DNA of 64,000 nucleotides. Source: Candidatus Kuenenia stuttgartensis (lineage in GTDB: Bacteria; Planctomycetota; UBA11346). Positions 25,268 through 33,127 of this stretch are shown here, piece by piece (position 1 is the stretch's first letter; every line of letters starts with the position of its first letter). The stretch lies in NCBI GenBank assembly GCA_945876185.1, contig CAMCMZ010000006.1:27217-91216 (forward strand). Direction: 5' to 3'. The translations under genes were made by a program, and so were the position numbers. The notes under the pieces were generated by a model. It was not told the origin of the DNA. It ran no database searches and saw nothing but the letters and a program-made list of their open reading frames with translations.

Positions 25268-26662
25268 ATGCGTGCCACCGCCGTGTGGCGTCTGGCCTTT
25301 TGGTCGCTTGCGGTGGCCGCGCTCAGTCCGCTCATCGCGCTCTGGCTCACGCACCGGCTCTTCATCAAGCGCAAGCCGATGGTCATGCTGTGGGCGAAAT
25401 TGACCGGATGCGGCCAAGTCTACGCCCCCGGCAGCATCCTGGTGCACGGGGTCAGCCTGGGCGAGGTCAACCTGATGCGGCCGCTGATCCCGGCGCTGGA
25501 AGCTGCCACCGGATCACGCTGCCTGCCGACTACATCCACCGCCACCGGTTGGGAACAACTCGGCAAACTGTTTGCCGCGCAAGCGCGTGATGTTCCCGCG
25601 CAAGCGCGTGATGTTCCCGCGCAAGCGCGTGATGTTCCCACGCAAGCGCGTGATATTCCCGCGCAAGCGCGTGATGTCCCTGACCGCCCGCGCGAGGCGC
25701 TGCCGATCGACCTGCCGTGGGCGGTTGCGCGGTTTCTCGACCGCACCCGGCCGCGCGCCCTGGTGTTGCTGGAACTGGAAGTCTGGCCGGTGCTGCTCAC
25801 CGCCTGCGCGGCGCGCGGCATCCCGGTCCTGCTGGTCAATGCCCGCGTCAGCGAGGCGAGCTTCCGCCAATACCGCCGCGCCGCGCCGCTCTTCCGCCCA
25901 CTGTTTGCCAAACTCGACCTCGCCCTGGCGCAAAACGGCACCTGGGGCGCGCGCCTGCGTGCGCTCGGCGTGCCGCCGGACCGGGTGCAGGTCAGCGGTT
26001 CGATGAAGGCTGACATGGTGCGTGTCGCCAGCCCCGAGGCAGCTGCGACAGAGGCTGCGCGCCTGGGCCTCGACCGTCGGCCGCTGCTGCTGATCGCCTC
26101 GACCAGTGAGAGTGAAGAGGAGCGGATCCTGGAGGGAAACCTCGTCGCCTGGGCCGCACGCGGCTGGCAGATTGTGGTCTGCGCCCGCCATCCCGAACGC
26201 GGCGCGGCGCTCGCTGAACTCGCGTCGACGCTCGGTGGCACCGCTACGCAGAGCAGCCAAGGCGGCCGTCTACCGGCCGGGCCAGGCTACGTCGTGGTCG
26301 ACGAGATCGGCCGCCTCGGGGCGCTCTATGGCTGGTGCGCCGCGACCGGCGGCATCGCCGTGGTCGGTGGCAGCCTCGGTTCTGGACGCGGCGGCCAGAA
26401 CATGCTCGAACCCGCCGCCGCCGGCTGCTGCACCGTGGTCGGCTGGGACACCCGCAACTTCCCCGACGCGATGGCCCTGCTGCGCGGCACCAGAGGCGTG
26501 GTTGAACTCGCGCAGGACGGGATCGCCACCGGGCTGGAGGAGCTGAGCACCGACCCCAATCGCCGAGCTGCCGTGGGTGTGGGCGGGAAAGCCGCCTGGA
26601 TCGCCGGCCAGGGTGCAACGGCGCGGGCGGTGGCGGCGGTGGCACGCACGCTCGCACGCTGA
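25268..26662 (+). CDS. waaA: 3-deoxy-D-manno-octulosonic acid transferase WaaA (KdtA)
   Basis: A GT30 transferase that adds Kdo to lipid IVA at the inner membrane for LPS inner-core synthesis. It has an N-terminal membrane-association segment (RLAFWSLAVAALSPLIALWL), the acceptor site HGVSLGEVN with its catalytic Glu, LVLLELEVWPVLL, VNARVSEASFRQY, VSGSMKADM, and the C-terminal sugar-nucleotide site GGSLGSGRGGQNMLEPAAAGC. At about 464 residues it exceeds the usual 420-430, because an in-frame 21-bp repeat adds five AQARDVP heptapeptides after residue ~104. A GTG at 25247 right after the coaC stop is an alternative start. A waaA-like fragment also occurs at 23489. Confidence 0.93.
   Translation: MRATAVWRLAFWSLAVAALSPLIALWLTHRLFIKRKPMVMLWAKLTGCGQVYAPGSILVHGVSLGEVNLMRPLIPALEAATGSRCLPTTSTATGWEQLGKLFAAQARDVPAQARDVPAQARDVPTQARDIPAQARDVPDRPREALPIDLPWAVARFLDRTRPRALVLLELEVWPVLLTACAARGIPVLLVNARVSEASFRQYRRAAPLFRPLFAKLDLALAQNGTWGARLRALGVPPDRVQVSGSMKADMVRVASPEAAATEAARLGLDRRPLLLIASTSESEEERILEGNLVAWAARGWQIVVCARHPERGAALAELASTLGGTATQSSQGGRLPAGPGYVVVDEIGRLGALYGWCAATGGIAVVGGSLGSGRGGQNMLEPAAAGCCTVVGWDTRNFPDAMALLRGTRGVVELAQDGIATGLEELSTDPNRRAAVGVGGKAAWIAGQGATARAVAAVARTLAR
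25577..25681 (+). repeat. 21-bp tandem repeat, five copies, inside waaA
   Basis: Five near-identical units of GCGCAAGCGCGTGATGTTCC plus C at 25577, 25598, 25619, 25640 and 25661. Unit four has two changes, and the last unit is one base divergent near its end. Because 21 is a multiple of three, the repeat encodes AQARDVP five times and copy-number change keeps the frame. It lies between the N-terminal acceptor-site region and LPWAVARFLD, in a segment that is a short loop in other WaaA proteins. Confidence 0.95.
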
Positions 26663-26691
26663 TCGCCGCTCAGATCGCAGATAGCATCGAA

Positions 26692-27507
26692 TCAGGCCGC
26701 CAGGATCACGATCGCCGTCAGCACATCTTCCGGTCTGGTACCGACCACCAGCGCGAGTTGCATGCCGATGGTCGCCAACAACGGGGCGGCACTGGATTCC
26801 TTGCCGGCCATTCCGTCGGCCACGGCGGACAGCAGACGTTCGGCATGGGCGTAGACGAAGGTTTCCGGTTCGTCCACGACCTGGTCGATTGGCGGCGCGG
26901 TGACCAGATTGTACCAGAAGGACGAGAACAAAGCGGCACGAACACCCGGGGCGAGGGTGGCGCGACGACGCATCTCGACGACCAGATCGACCCGCCCTTG
27001 ATGATCGGGAATCAGCGCAACGGCCTGACGCAGGAGTCCGTTCGCCAACCGGCCATAAGCATCGTGGGCGATCTCACCACGATGGATGCCCTGCTCAGCC
27101 AACCATTCCCCGACCACCCGGGGCGGACGCGTCTCGATGTCCGGACAGATCCCGTAACAGCCATGCTGCGCACCCGGATGGTGGTAGATGGCGCGACCAT
27201 CGATCAGGCGCCGGCCGAGGGGATACATCCGGCACGCAAGCGGCCGGGCCGCATGGACGGTGCAGCCCACGCCATCGCGGAACAGGCCACACCCGATCAG
27301 GCCTCGATGGTCCAAAGCGCCGTCGGCGAGCAGAAAGGTCGCGCCGTCGGTGGTATGGCGGTCACGGAAAGCGATCACCGGCATCCCTTTCGCCCGCGCC
27401 AGACAGGCGATCTCCCACGGTGTCACCTGGATGCGGTGGCCATGGCAACAGCCGCCGCCGCGCACGCAATCAAGGTGCAGTTCAGCGGTCAGGGCGAGGT
27501 CATCCAT
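26692..27507 (-). CDS. YkgJ-family putative zinc- or iron-chelating cysteine-cluster protein
   Basis: A 271-residue protein with the CxxCxxxCC-type cluster of the YkgJ/UPF0153 family: LDCVRGGGCCHGHRIQVTPWEIACLA near the N-terminus, then CGLFRDGVGCTVHAARPLACRMYPLGRRL. Family members are thought to bind Fe-S or zinc, and their function is largely unknown. The C-terminal half (from about residue 130) is a helical extension without recognised motifs. The gene is convergent with waaA and ends 29 bases from its stop. No partner gene is evident. Confidence 0.8.
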   Translation of the reverse strand: MDDLALTAELHLDCVRGGGCCHGHRIQVTPWEIACLARAKGMPVIAFRDRHTTDGATFLLADGALDHRGLIGCGLFRDGVGCTVHAARPLACRMYPLGRRLIDGRAIYHHPGAQHGCYGICPDIETRPPRVVGEWLAEQGIHRGEIAHDAYGRLANGLLRQAVALIPDHQGRVDLVVEMRRRATLAPGVRAALFSSFWYNLVTAPPIDQVVDEPETFVYAHAERLLSAVADGMAGKESSAAPLLATIGMQLALVVGTRPEDVLTAIVILAA

Positions 27508-27604
27508 GGCGGACTCCAGCGCCTGGGAACAAGGAATGCAAGCGCAGCCTGAGGTTTCTCATTGGCGAGATCGGCCAGTTCCATGCTCTGCCCTCGCCCT
27601 CTGC

Positions 27605-27639
27605 AAAAAGGCCGGCGCGGACCCAGGTCCACGCCGGCC
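27605..27639 (-). terminator. Rho-independent terminator of the small secreted-protein gene
   Basis: On the minus strand a GC-rich stem of about 13 bp (GGCCGGCGTGGACC paired with GGTCCGCGCCGGCC) with a minimal loop is followed directly by TTTTT. It lies 50-90 bases beyond the stop of the gene ending at 27691. A second small hairpin (CCGGCCGTC/GACGGCCGG) precedes it. Confidence 0.85.
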
Positions 27640-27690
27640 AAGTAGCCATTGCCGGCCGTCTGACGACGGCCGGAACCGGATACGGTCGAA

Positions 27691-28026
27691 TCAGTGATCG
27701 GTCTTCTTGGGGGCCTTGCCGGACACGACCTTGGTGGCGACGTCGGCAACCACAGTGACCTTGACCTTCAGCTCGGCCTTGAGGTCGGCGAGAGCCTTCT
27801 TCTCACCGTTGATGACGACTTCGGTCTTGTCGTCGGTCTTGATGGTCTGCTCGGCATCCTTGACCTTGATGACCAGCTTGTTGTCGGCGTAGGAGACGAC
27901 GACGCCGCTGATGGGCTTGGCAGCGTGGTCGGCAGCCGGGGCAGCGCCTTCCTGGGCGAAGACGGTGGGGGTGCCGACGACGGCGAAACCGGCGACGGCG
28001 AGGATGGCGAGCAGGGTACGGGACAT
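27691..28026 (-). CDS. Small secreted protein with an OB-like (DUF5666-type) domain
   Basis: A 111-residue protein starting at the ATG preceded by AGGAG. A Sec signal (RTLLAILAVAGFAVVGTPTVFAQ) is followed by an Ala-rich linker and one beta domain, ISGVVVSYADNKLVIKVKDAEQTIKTDDKTEVVINGEKKALADLKAELKVKVTVVAD. This matches the pattern of small domains that read G-x-V-x-S-x-x-x-x-x-L-x-V-x...T-x-V. The tail is lysine-rich. A longer frame upstream (to 28110) lacks a ribosome site and crosses non-coding sequence, so it is not used. The gene has its own strong terminator, so it is probably monocistronic. Function unknown. Confidence 0.78.
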   Translation of the reverse strand: MSRTLLAILAVAGFAVVGTPTVFAQEGAAPAADHAAKPISGVVVSYADNKLVIKVKDAEQTIKTDDKTEVVINGEKKALADLKAELKVKVTVVADVATKVVSGKAPKKTDH

Positions 28027-28238
28027 GAGAGCTCCTGGGCCGCGGTGCGGCTGGATGGGGGTGGTGCTAACAAGGCGGGGCAGCCTGCCCAAGGTTACCA
28101 ATAAATCCACCAGACTCTCGCACCCGGTTTTGTCTCAGCCTTGCCGCCGCTGGCAATGATGCGAATCGCAGCCATCGCTGGGAGGAATCCGCCCAAGCCC
28201 CCTCCGTCCTCCATCCTCCAACGCACCACCTGCGGCCG

Positions 28239-28712
28239 TCACATCAGGGCAAGATCGGTGCCGAGGAACGAGCGTTCGCAGTAGCAGCAACGCACACGCA
28301 GCGGTTCGCGCCCGACCACCGCCAGCCGGGAGGACCAGCGTTCGTGGTTGGTGACGCAGTTGGGGTTGGCGCAGCGGGCGACGTCGGTGAATTCGGCCGG
28401 CACCTCGACCGGTAGCTTCCGGAGCACCTGATAATCGTGGATGATCGACACCGTGGCCCCGGGGGCGAGCAGGGCGAGGCACGACGCGGCGTGGGCGCTG
28501 ATCTCGCGCCCGGCGATCTTCACCACGCCTTTGCGCCCCATGCGCGACGAACGCAGGTTCGCCCCGATGAAGAGCTGGTCCCCGGATCCGGCGAGCATGG
28601 CCGCGACCTTGAGCGTCACGGCGGTGGGGATGTGGTCGATCACCGATCCATTGGAGATCGCCTCGACCTGGCGGATGCGGCTGCCCGAGGTGGTGGGTGG
28701 ATCCTGGCTCAT
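28239..28712 (-). CDS. pyrI: Aspartate carbamoyltransferase regulatory chain PyrI
   Basis: The regulatory subunit of aspartate transcarbamoylase (157 residues, usual about 153). It binds ATP/CTP in the N-terminal domain (VEAISNGSVIDHIPTAVTLKV, then LFIGANLRSSRMGRKGVVKI) and contacts PyrB through a C-terminal zinc domain whose four cysteines appear as CANPNC and RCCYC. It lies downstream of pyrB in the same operon but is separated by a 17-bp tandem repeat that gives two 6-codon ORFs. Its ATG is in the last repeat copy. Its presence implies allosterically controlled, dodecameric ATCase. Confidence 0.95.
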   Translation of the reverse strand: MSQDPPTTSGSRIRQVEAISNGSVIDHIPTAVTLKVAAMLAGSGDQLFIGANLRSSRMGRKGVVKIAGREISAHAASCLALLAPGATVSIIHDYQVLRKLPVEVPAEFTDVARCANPNCVTNHERWSSRLAVVGREPLRVRCCYCERSFLGTDLALM

Positions 28713-28754
28713 GGCTGTCTCTGGCTCATGGCTGTCTCTGGCTCATGGCTGTCT
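28704..28754 (-). repeat. 17-bp tandem repeat, three perfect copies, at the pyrB/pyrI junction with two 6-codon ORFs
   Basis: Perfect copies at 28704-28720, 28721-28737 and 28738-28754. On the coding (minus) strand each unit contains CCATGAG. PyrB ends ...GRQP-TGA, and its TGA overlaps an ATG that opens MSQRQP-TGA (28746-28726). That TGA overlaps an ATG opening a second MSQRQP-TGA (28729-28709), whose TGA overlaps the PyrI ATG at 28712. All three junctions are ATGA. A duplicated unit therefore adds another tiny coupled ORF without changing the junction logic. Confidence 0.93.
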
Positions 28755-29672
28755 TCCCAGCACGAGCGCGAGCAAGGCCTGGCGCACCGGGATGCCATTG
28801 CCGGCCTGGGCGAAATACTGGGCGTGCGGGGTGGCGTCGACGTCGGTGGCGATTTCATTGACGCGCGGCAGCGGGTGCAGGATGCGCATGCTGGGCCTGG
28901 CGCCGGCAAGCATCGCGGCGGTCATGCGGTAGCTCGCCTTGACGTGGTCGAATTCGAGCGGATCGGGGAAACGTTCCTCTTGCAGGCGGGTCATGTAGAG
29001 GATGTCGCTCTGGGCGGCGGCCTCCTGCAAGGATGCCACAGTGCGGACAGCGACGCCGGCCTGGCGCGCCTCCTCCAGGTATTGTTCCGGCAGTTCGAGC
29101 CCGCGCGGGGCGACCAGCAGCAGGTTGACCCGGAAATGGCAGAGCGCATGCACCAGGCTGTGCACGGTGCGGCCGTAGCGCAAATCGCCGGCGAAGGCGA
29201 TGTCGAGCGCGCGTTCGCCGGTCGCGAGCGCCGGCTGCAGCTTGGCGATGGTGTAGAGATCGAGGAACGTTTGGGTCGGGTGCTGGTTCGCGCCATCGCC
29301 GCCATTGATCACCGGCACGCGCGAGACCTCGGCGGCCAAGCGGGCGGCGCCATCGCGCGGATGGCGGATGACGATGACGTCGGCGTACTGTTCGACCATG
29401 CGGATGGTGTCGGCCAGCGATTCGCCCTTGCGGGTGCTGGTCGAGGCGACATCGCTGAAGCCGATGACGCGGCCGTCCTGGTGCAGCATCGCGGCCTCGA
29501 AACTGAGCCGGGTGCGCGTGCTGGGCTCGAAGAACAACGTCGCCATCACCGTGCCGGCGAGCAGTTTCCCGCGCCCGGTGGCCTCGACCTCGGCGGCGCG
29601 GGCGAGGATGTGGAGAATCTCCGATCGCTGGAAGTCGGCGATGGAGATGATGTCGCGGCCGGTGAAGTCCAC
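28743..29672 (-). CDS. pyrB: Aspartate carbamoyltransferase catalytic chain PyrB
   Basis: The catalytic subunit of ATCase, second step of pyrimidine synthesis. About 309 residues from the GTG chosen (VDFTGRDIISIADFQRSEI), which matches the family start. A 47-codon upstream extension is read through palindromic repeat DNA and is unlikely to be real. Motifs: carbamoyl-phosphate loop FFEPSTRTRLSFE, the mobile STRKGESLADT loop, HPRDGAARLAAEV, GDGANQHPTQTFLDLYTI, and HPLPRVNEI. It is followed by coupled mini-ORFs and pyrI. No obvious ribosome site precedes the GTG, so the exact start is uncertain. Confidence 0.93.
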   Translation of the reverse strand: MDFTGRDIISIADFQRSEILHILARAAEVEATGRGKLLAGTVMATLFFEPSTRTRLSFEAAMLHQDGRVIGFSDVASTSTRKGESLADTIRMVEQYADVIVIRHPRDGAARLAAEVSRVPVINGGDGANQHPTQTFLDLYTIAKLQPALATGERALDIAFAGDLRYGRTVHSLVHALCHFRVNLLLVAPRGLELPEQYLEEARQAGVAVRTVASLQEAAAQSDILYMTRLQEERFPDPLEFDHVKASYRMTAAMLAGARPSMRILHPLPRVNEIATDVDATPHAQYFAQAGNGIPVRQALLALVLGRQP

Positions 29673-29696
29673 GGATGCGATGCTAGGAGCAGTGTC

Positions 29697-29845
29697 CGGA
29701 GCGCCAGTTCCGGTTCCGGGTCGGACTGCCTCGACCGGACCCGACGCTCCGGGGTGCCTCAAAAGTCGGCCTTCCTGGGAGCGCCGGCGTCTGGCCGGCC
29801 GAAAAAGCAGCATCCGCAGGATGCCACCAACCGACTTTTGAGGCA
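29697..29845. repeat. Paired palindromic elements between the Ser/Thr kinase gene and pyrB
   Basis: Two adjacent inverted structures. At 29755-29845 a perfect 15-bp terminal inverted repeat (TGCCTCAAAAGTCGG at 29755-29769, complement at 29831-29845) encloses a CCTGGGAGCGCCGG arm and a small GCATCC/GGATGC hairpin. At about 29697-29753 a second element has CCGGAGCG/CGCTCCGG ends. Together they form the leader region of pyrB. No coding signal is seen. They look like REP/MITE-type insertions. Confidence 0.75.
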
Positions 29846-29858
29846 GCCTGCCCGGCGC

Positions 29859-31433
29859 TCATGTCAACTTGAAGACCAGGATGGCAACCACCGTCAGCGC
29901 AGCGAGGAGGAGAAACAGCCAGGGCGCGAATCCGACCACGTTACGTTTGGGTTCGTCGGCGAACGCCGCGCTGTTCTTCTTGCGGATGGTCGACGATCCG
30001 GTTCCGACCGGAAGCTGATGCGGAATGAAGTCGGTGACCGGCACGCTTCCGACCTGGGCGGCCTGGCCGGGCGCTGCGATCGCTTGACCCTGGAGCTGCT
30101 GGCCCTGGGCCGGCTGGACGCGGCTGACCGCCTTGACGATGGCGGCAGACACCGGCTTGCCCGCCGTCTCGACCTGTTCCGACTTGGACTTGTGCTTAGA
30201 AAGGATGCGCGACGCGATCCGCTTCAGACGTTTGTCCGAATCATCATCCGCGGGCACGACGTTGGCCGGATCCAGGGATTCGGCGGACTTTTCGCTCGGA
30301 CGCCGGATCGGACTCTTCACCACCAGCGGCTTCTTCAGGAGCCGCATGCGCTGGGTCGAACCGTCGATCTCGCGCACCGCCTCTTGGCAGGCGGCGGCGA
30401 AGGCCTCGCCGGTGGAAAAACGGTCCTGGGCCCGCTTCGCCATCGCCATCATCACCAGCTTGCGGGTAACCGGCTTGAGGCCGGGCACGATCCGCAGCGG
30501 ATCCGGCACCGGTTCGGTGAGATGCGCGCTCATGATCGCGCCGGGGCTGGAACCGGTGAACGGCGTCTCGCCGGTGACCAGATGGAAGACGGTCGCACCC
30601 AGCCCATAGATGTCTGAGCGTCCGTCGAGCGCCTCGCCGCGGATCTGTTCGGGTGACATGTAGAGCGGCGTGCCGATGGTCATCCCGGTCTGGGTCAGGC
30701 GGTCATCCTCGCGGTTCGACTTGACCAGGCCGAAGTCAATGAGCTTCGCCTGGTCGCGAGCCGCGTGCAGGTCTCCGTCAGGTGACCCGCGAACGACCAG
30801 GATGTTCTCCGGCTTGATGTCGCGGTGGATGAGTCCGGCCTTGCCCCAGACGTGGCCCAGGCCCTCGGCGATCTGGGCCACCGCCCGCAGGACGTAGCCC
30901 TCGGGAAGGACCCGGTTGTGGCGCAGCAGATCCATCAGGCTGAGGCCCTGGATGTACTCCATCGCCAGGTAGCAATGCCCGCCAGACTCGCCGCTCGCCA
31001 GCACCCCGGCAATATTGGGATGCTCGATGCCGACCAGCGAGGTGGTCTCGCGGTGGAAGCGGGTGACGAAGTCGCCTTCACCCGCCAGGCGCGAATTGAT
31101 GGTCTTGAAGGCGACGGTGCGAATGGTGGCGAGTTGGAGCGCGAGGTAGACCGTGCCCATCCCGCCCGCACCAAGCTTGCGCAACAGGCGGTATTCGGGG
31201 AAGTGCGCCTGGTGGCTTGCGAGCAGATCGAGCTCGGTGGACTGTTCGTGATCGAGCTTGCGGTGCTCGTGGAGCCAGCGCCCGAGGGTCATCGGCAACA
31301 GGGGGGCGGCTTCGCCGAGGTCGTGGCGCAGGCGGCCGATGCCGCTCTCGGTCGACCAGCCGTTCGCCACCAGGGCATGCGCCAGGGCATCGAGCTGCGT
31401 CGGCAGGGGGGATAGTTCCATGGTGTCCGGCAT
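29859..31433 (-). CDS. Membrane-anchored Hanks-type Ser/Thr protein kinase
   Basis: About 524 residues from the chosen ATG. The N-terminal ~85 residues are a helical domain. The kinase domain has a glycine loop LGAGGMGTVYLA, a VAFKTI lysine, the Glu of the C-helix in FHRETTSL, the catalytic loop LIHRDIKPENILV, the DFG motif IDFGLVKS, and MSPEQIRGE in place of APE, all intact. After the lobe comes a low-complexity linker. The protein ends with a transmembrane helix (WLFLLLAALTVVAILVF) with only a few residues beyond it, so the kinase lies in the cytoplasm as a tail-anchored protein with no outer sensor domain. It is divergent from rpoN. Start codons further upstream (31457, 31523) are possible. 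Confidence 0.9.
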   Translation of the reverse strand: MPDTMELSPLPTQLDALAHALVANGWSTESGIGRLRHDLGEAAPLLPMTLGRWLHEHRKLDHEQSTELDLLASHQAHFPEYRLLRKLGAGGMGTVYLALQLATIRTVAFKTINSRLAGEGDFVTRFHRETTSLVGIEHPNIAGVLASGESGGHCYLAMEYIQGLSLMDLLRHNRVLPEGYVLRAVAQIAEGLGHVWGKAGLIHRDIKPENILVVRGSPDGDLHAARDQAKLIDFGLVKSNREDDRLTQTGMTIGTPLYMSPEQIRGEALDGRSDIYGLGATVFHLVTGETPFTGSSPGAIMSAHLTEPVPDPLRIVPGLKPVTRKLVMMAMAKRAQDRFSTGEAFAAACQEAVREIDGSTQRMRLLKKPLVVKSPIRRPSEKSAESLDPANVVPADDDSDKRLKRIASRILSKHKSKSEQVETAGKPVSAAIVKAVSRVQPAQGQQLQGQAIAAPGQAAQVGSVPVTDFIPHQLPVGTGSSTIRKKNSAAFADEPKRNVVGFAPWLFLLLAALTVVAILVFKLT

Positions 31434-31695
31434 GGTTGAGCCACGGCAGTCATACATCAGGAACAACGGCGATGGAAGCGTCTTCTTGCCCCGTATCCCG
31501 CCCAAGGTCAACCAGCGCAGCAATTCGCCGGATCAGCTCCAACCCAGCCGCACCGGGCGTTCTGCCGCAAGCGGTGATCTGCCGCAAGATCCGCTGCAGG
31601 GATGGCGGCTTGCGGGGGGATGGGAACCGACGTACCGTTCCAATGCGCAATGCCTGCCAGGGTGCAGGCGCGGGCGGGAGCCTACCGGAGACCAC

Positions 31696-33126
31696 ATGGC
31701 GCTGCATCTGCGGCAGAACATGAACATGCGGATGGAGCAGCGGCTGAAGCTGACTCCACAGATGATCCAGTCGATCGAGATTCTGCTCTTGCCGCAGATG
31801 GCCCTGGAAGAGCGCATCATGCACGAGGTCGAGACCAATCCGGTGCTCGAGATCGCCGACGGCCCCGACATGGGCCAGGTGCCGGCCGACGCGCGCCTGA
31901 GCACCGACGCGGCTGATTCCGGGGCCAGCGATGGCGGTGGCGGCATCGGCGACAAGTTCCGCGACGCGGACCAGGAATGGATCTGGAAGCGGAAATCTGC
32001 GCACCGCGATGACGATTCCCCCGACAAGATGGCGGCGCTGGAGTCGACCCCGGAACGGCCACCGGTGCTGGCCAACTTCCTCATCGATCAACTGCGCTTC
32101 CTCGAACTCGACCCTGATGTACGCCATCTTGCCGAGGAGATCAGTTGGCAGCTTGACCGCAAAGGCTACCTGACGGTCACCCTGCCCGAGCTGTTCCCCG
32201 AAGAGAACCTCGAACACGCTGAACACGCCTGGGAAGTGGTGCGCAAGCTCGATCCCGCCGGAGTCGGCGCCCGCGATCTGCGCGACTGCCTGCTCCTGCA
32301 ACTGGTGCGCGAGCCCGGCGACAATGCCTTCGAACTGGTGCTCATCCGGGACCATCTTGACGACGTGCTCAAGAACCGCCTGCCGGTCATCGCGCAGGCG
32401 CTCGGCACCAGCGTCGACCGGGTGCAGGAAGGCGTCGCGGTCATCGCCAAACTCGATCCGAAACCTGGGCTGCCCTATGCCAGCGGCCAGAATCATATCG
32501 TCGTCCCCGATGTCACGGTGGAGCGCGATGAGCGCGGCGAATGGATTGTCTCGGTGCCTGACGGCCGCCTGCCGCGCATCGAGGTGAGCCAGTCGTATCA
32601 TCAGCTCTACACCCAGGGCGCCGGCGACGACAAGGAAAAGGCCTACCTCAAAGAAAAAATCGCCAGCGCCCGCTTCATCATCGACGCGGTGCAGCAACGC
32701 AAGCGCACCCTTTTGCGCATCGTCTCTGAGATCATCAAGCACCAGACGGCCTTCCTGGAGCAAGGCGTCGAGCAGCTGCGTCCGCTCATGCGCCAGGACA
32801 TCGCCGACCGCATCGGCATGCACGTCGCCACCGTCTCGCGGGCGGTGAAGGACAAGTACATCCAGACCCCTGGCGGCGTGCTGCCCCTGGCGGCGTTCTT
32901 TTCGGGCGGCATCGCAACCCAGGACGGCAGCGAGGCGGAAAGCTCGAAGGCGGTGAAGATCCGCATCCACAAGCTGATCGAAAAAGAGGACAAGAAGAAC
33001 CCCCTCTCGGACCAGGAGATCGCCGACATCCTGGCAAAAGACGGCCTCGACATCAGCCGGCGCACGGTGACCAAGTACCGTATCGCCGACGGCATCCCCT
33101 CGACCCGCCAGCGGCGGATGTACTGA
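31696..33126 (+). CDS. rpoN: RNA polymerase sigma-54 factor RpoN
   Basis: 476 residues starting MALHLRQNMNMRMEQRLKLTPQMIQSIEILLLPQ, which is the classic region I (glutamine/leucine-rich) that contacts activators. It is preceded by CGGAG. Region II is acidic and variable (DQEWIWKRKSAHRDDDSPD). Region III includes the core-binding part and an HTH, and the C-terminus has the RpoN box as ISRRTVTKYR just before the end (ARRTVTKYR in most species). The activator partner encoded at 56427 carries the matching AAA domain. An in-frame upstream ORF extension to 31258 lies antisense to the kinase gene and is not used. Confidence 0.96.
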   Translation: MALHLRQNMNMRMEQRLKLTPQMIQSIEILLLPQMALEERIMHEVETNPVLEIADGPDMGQVPADARLSTDAADSGASDGGGGIGDKFRDADQEWIWKRKSAHRDDDSPDKMAALESTPERPPVLANFLIDQLRFLELDPDVRHLAEEISWQLDRKGYLTVTLPELFPEENLEHAEHAWEVVRKLDPAGVGARDLRDCLLLQLVREPGDNAFELVLIRDHLDDVLKNRLPVIAQALGTSVDRVQEGVAVIAKLDPKPGLPYASGQNHIVVPDVTVERDERGEWIVSVPDGRLPRIEVSQSYHQLYTQGAGDDKEKAYLKEKIASARFIIDAVQQRKRTLLRIVSEIIKHQTAFLEQGVEQLRPLMRQDIADRIGMHVATVSRAVKDKYIQTPGGVLPLAAFFSGGIATQDGSEAESSKAVKIRIHKLIEKEDKKNPLSDQEIADILAKDGLDISRRTVTKYRIADGIPSTRQRRMY

Positions 33127-33127
33127 T

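Noticed and set aside
29673..29813. An N-terminal 47-codon extension of PyrB
   Set aside because: The extension is translated from palindromic repeat DNA and is Arg/Gly/Pro-rich. The GTG at 29672 gives the family-typical N-terminus.
28437..30617. A 726-codon plus-strand frame across pyrI, pyrB and the kinase gene
   Set aside because: It runs antisense through three well-supported genes and two palindromic elements. Composition indicates a GC-driven shadow.
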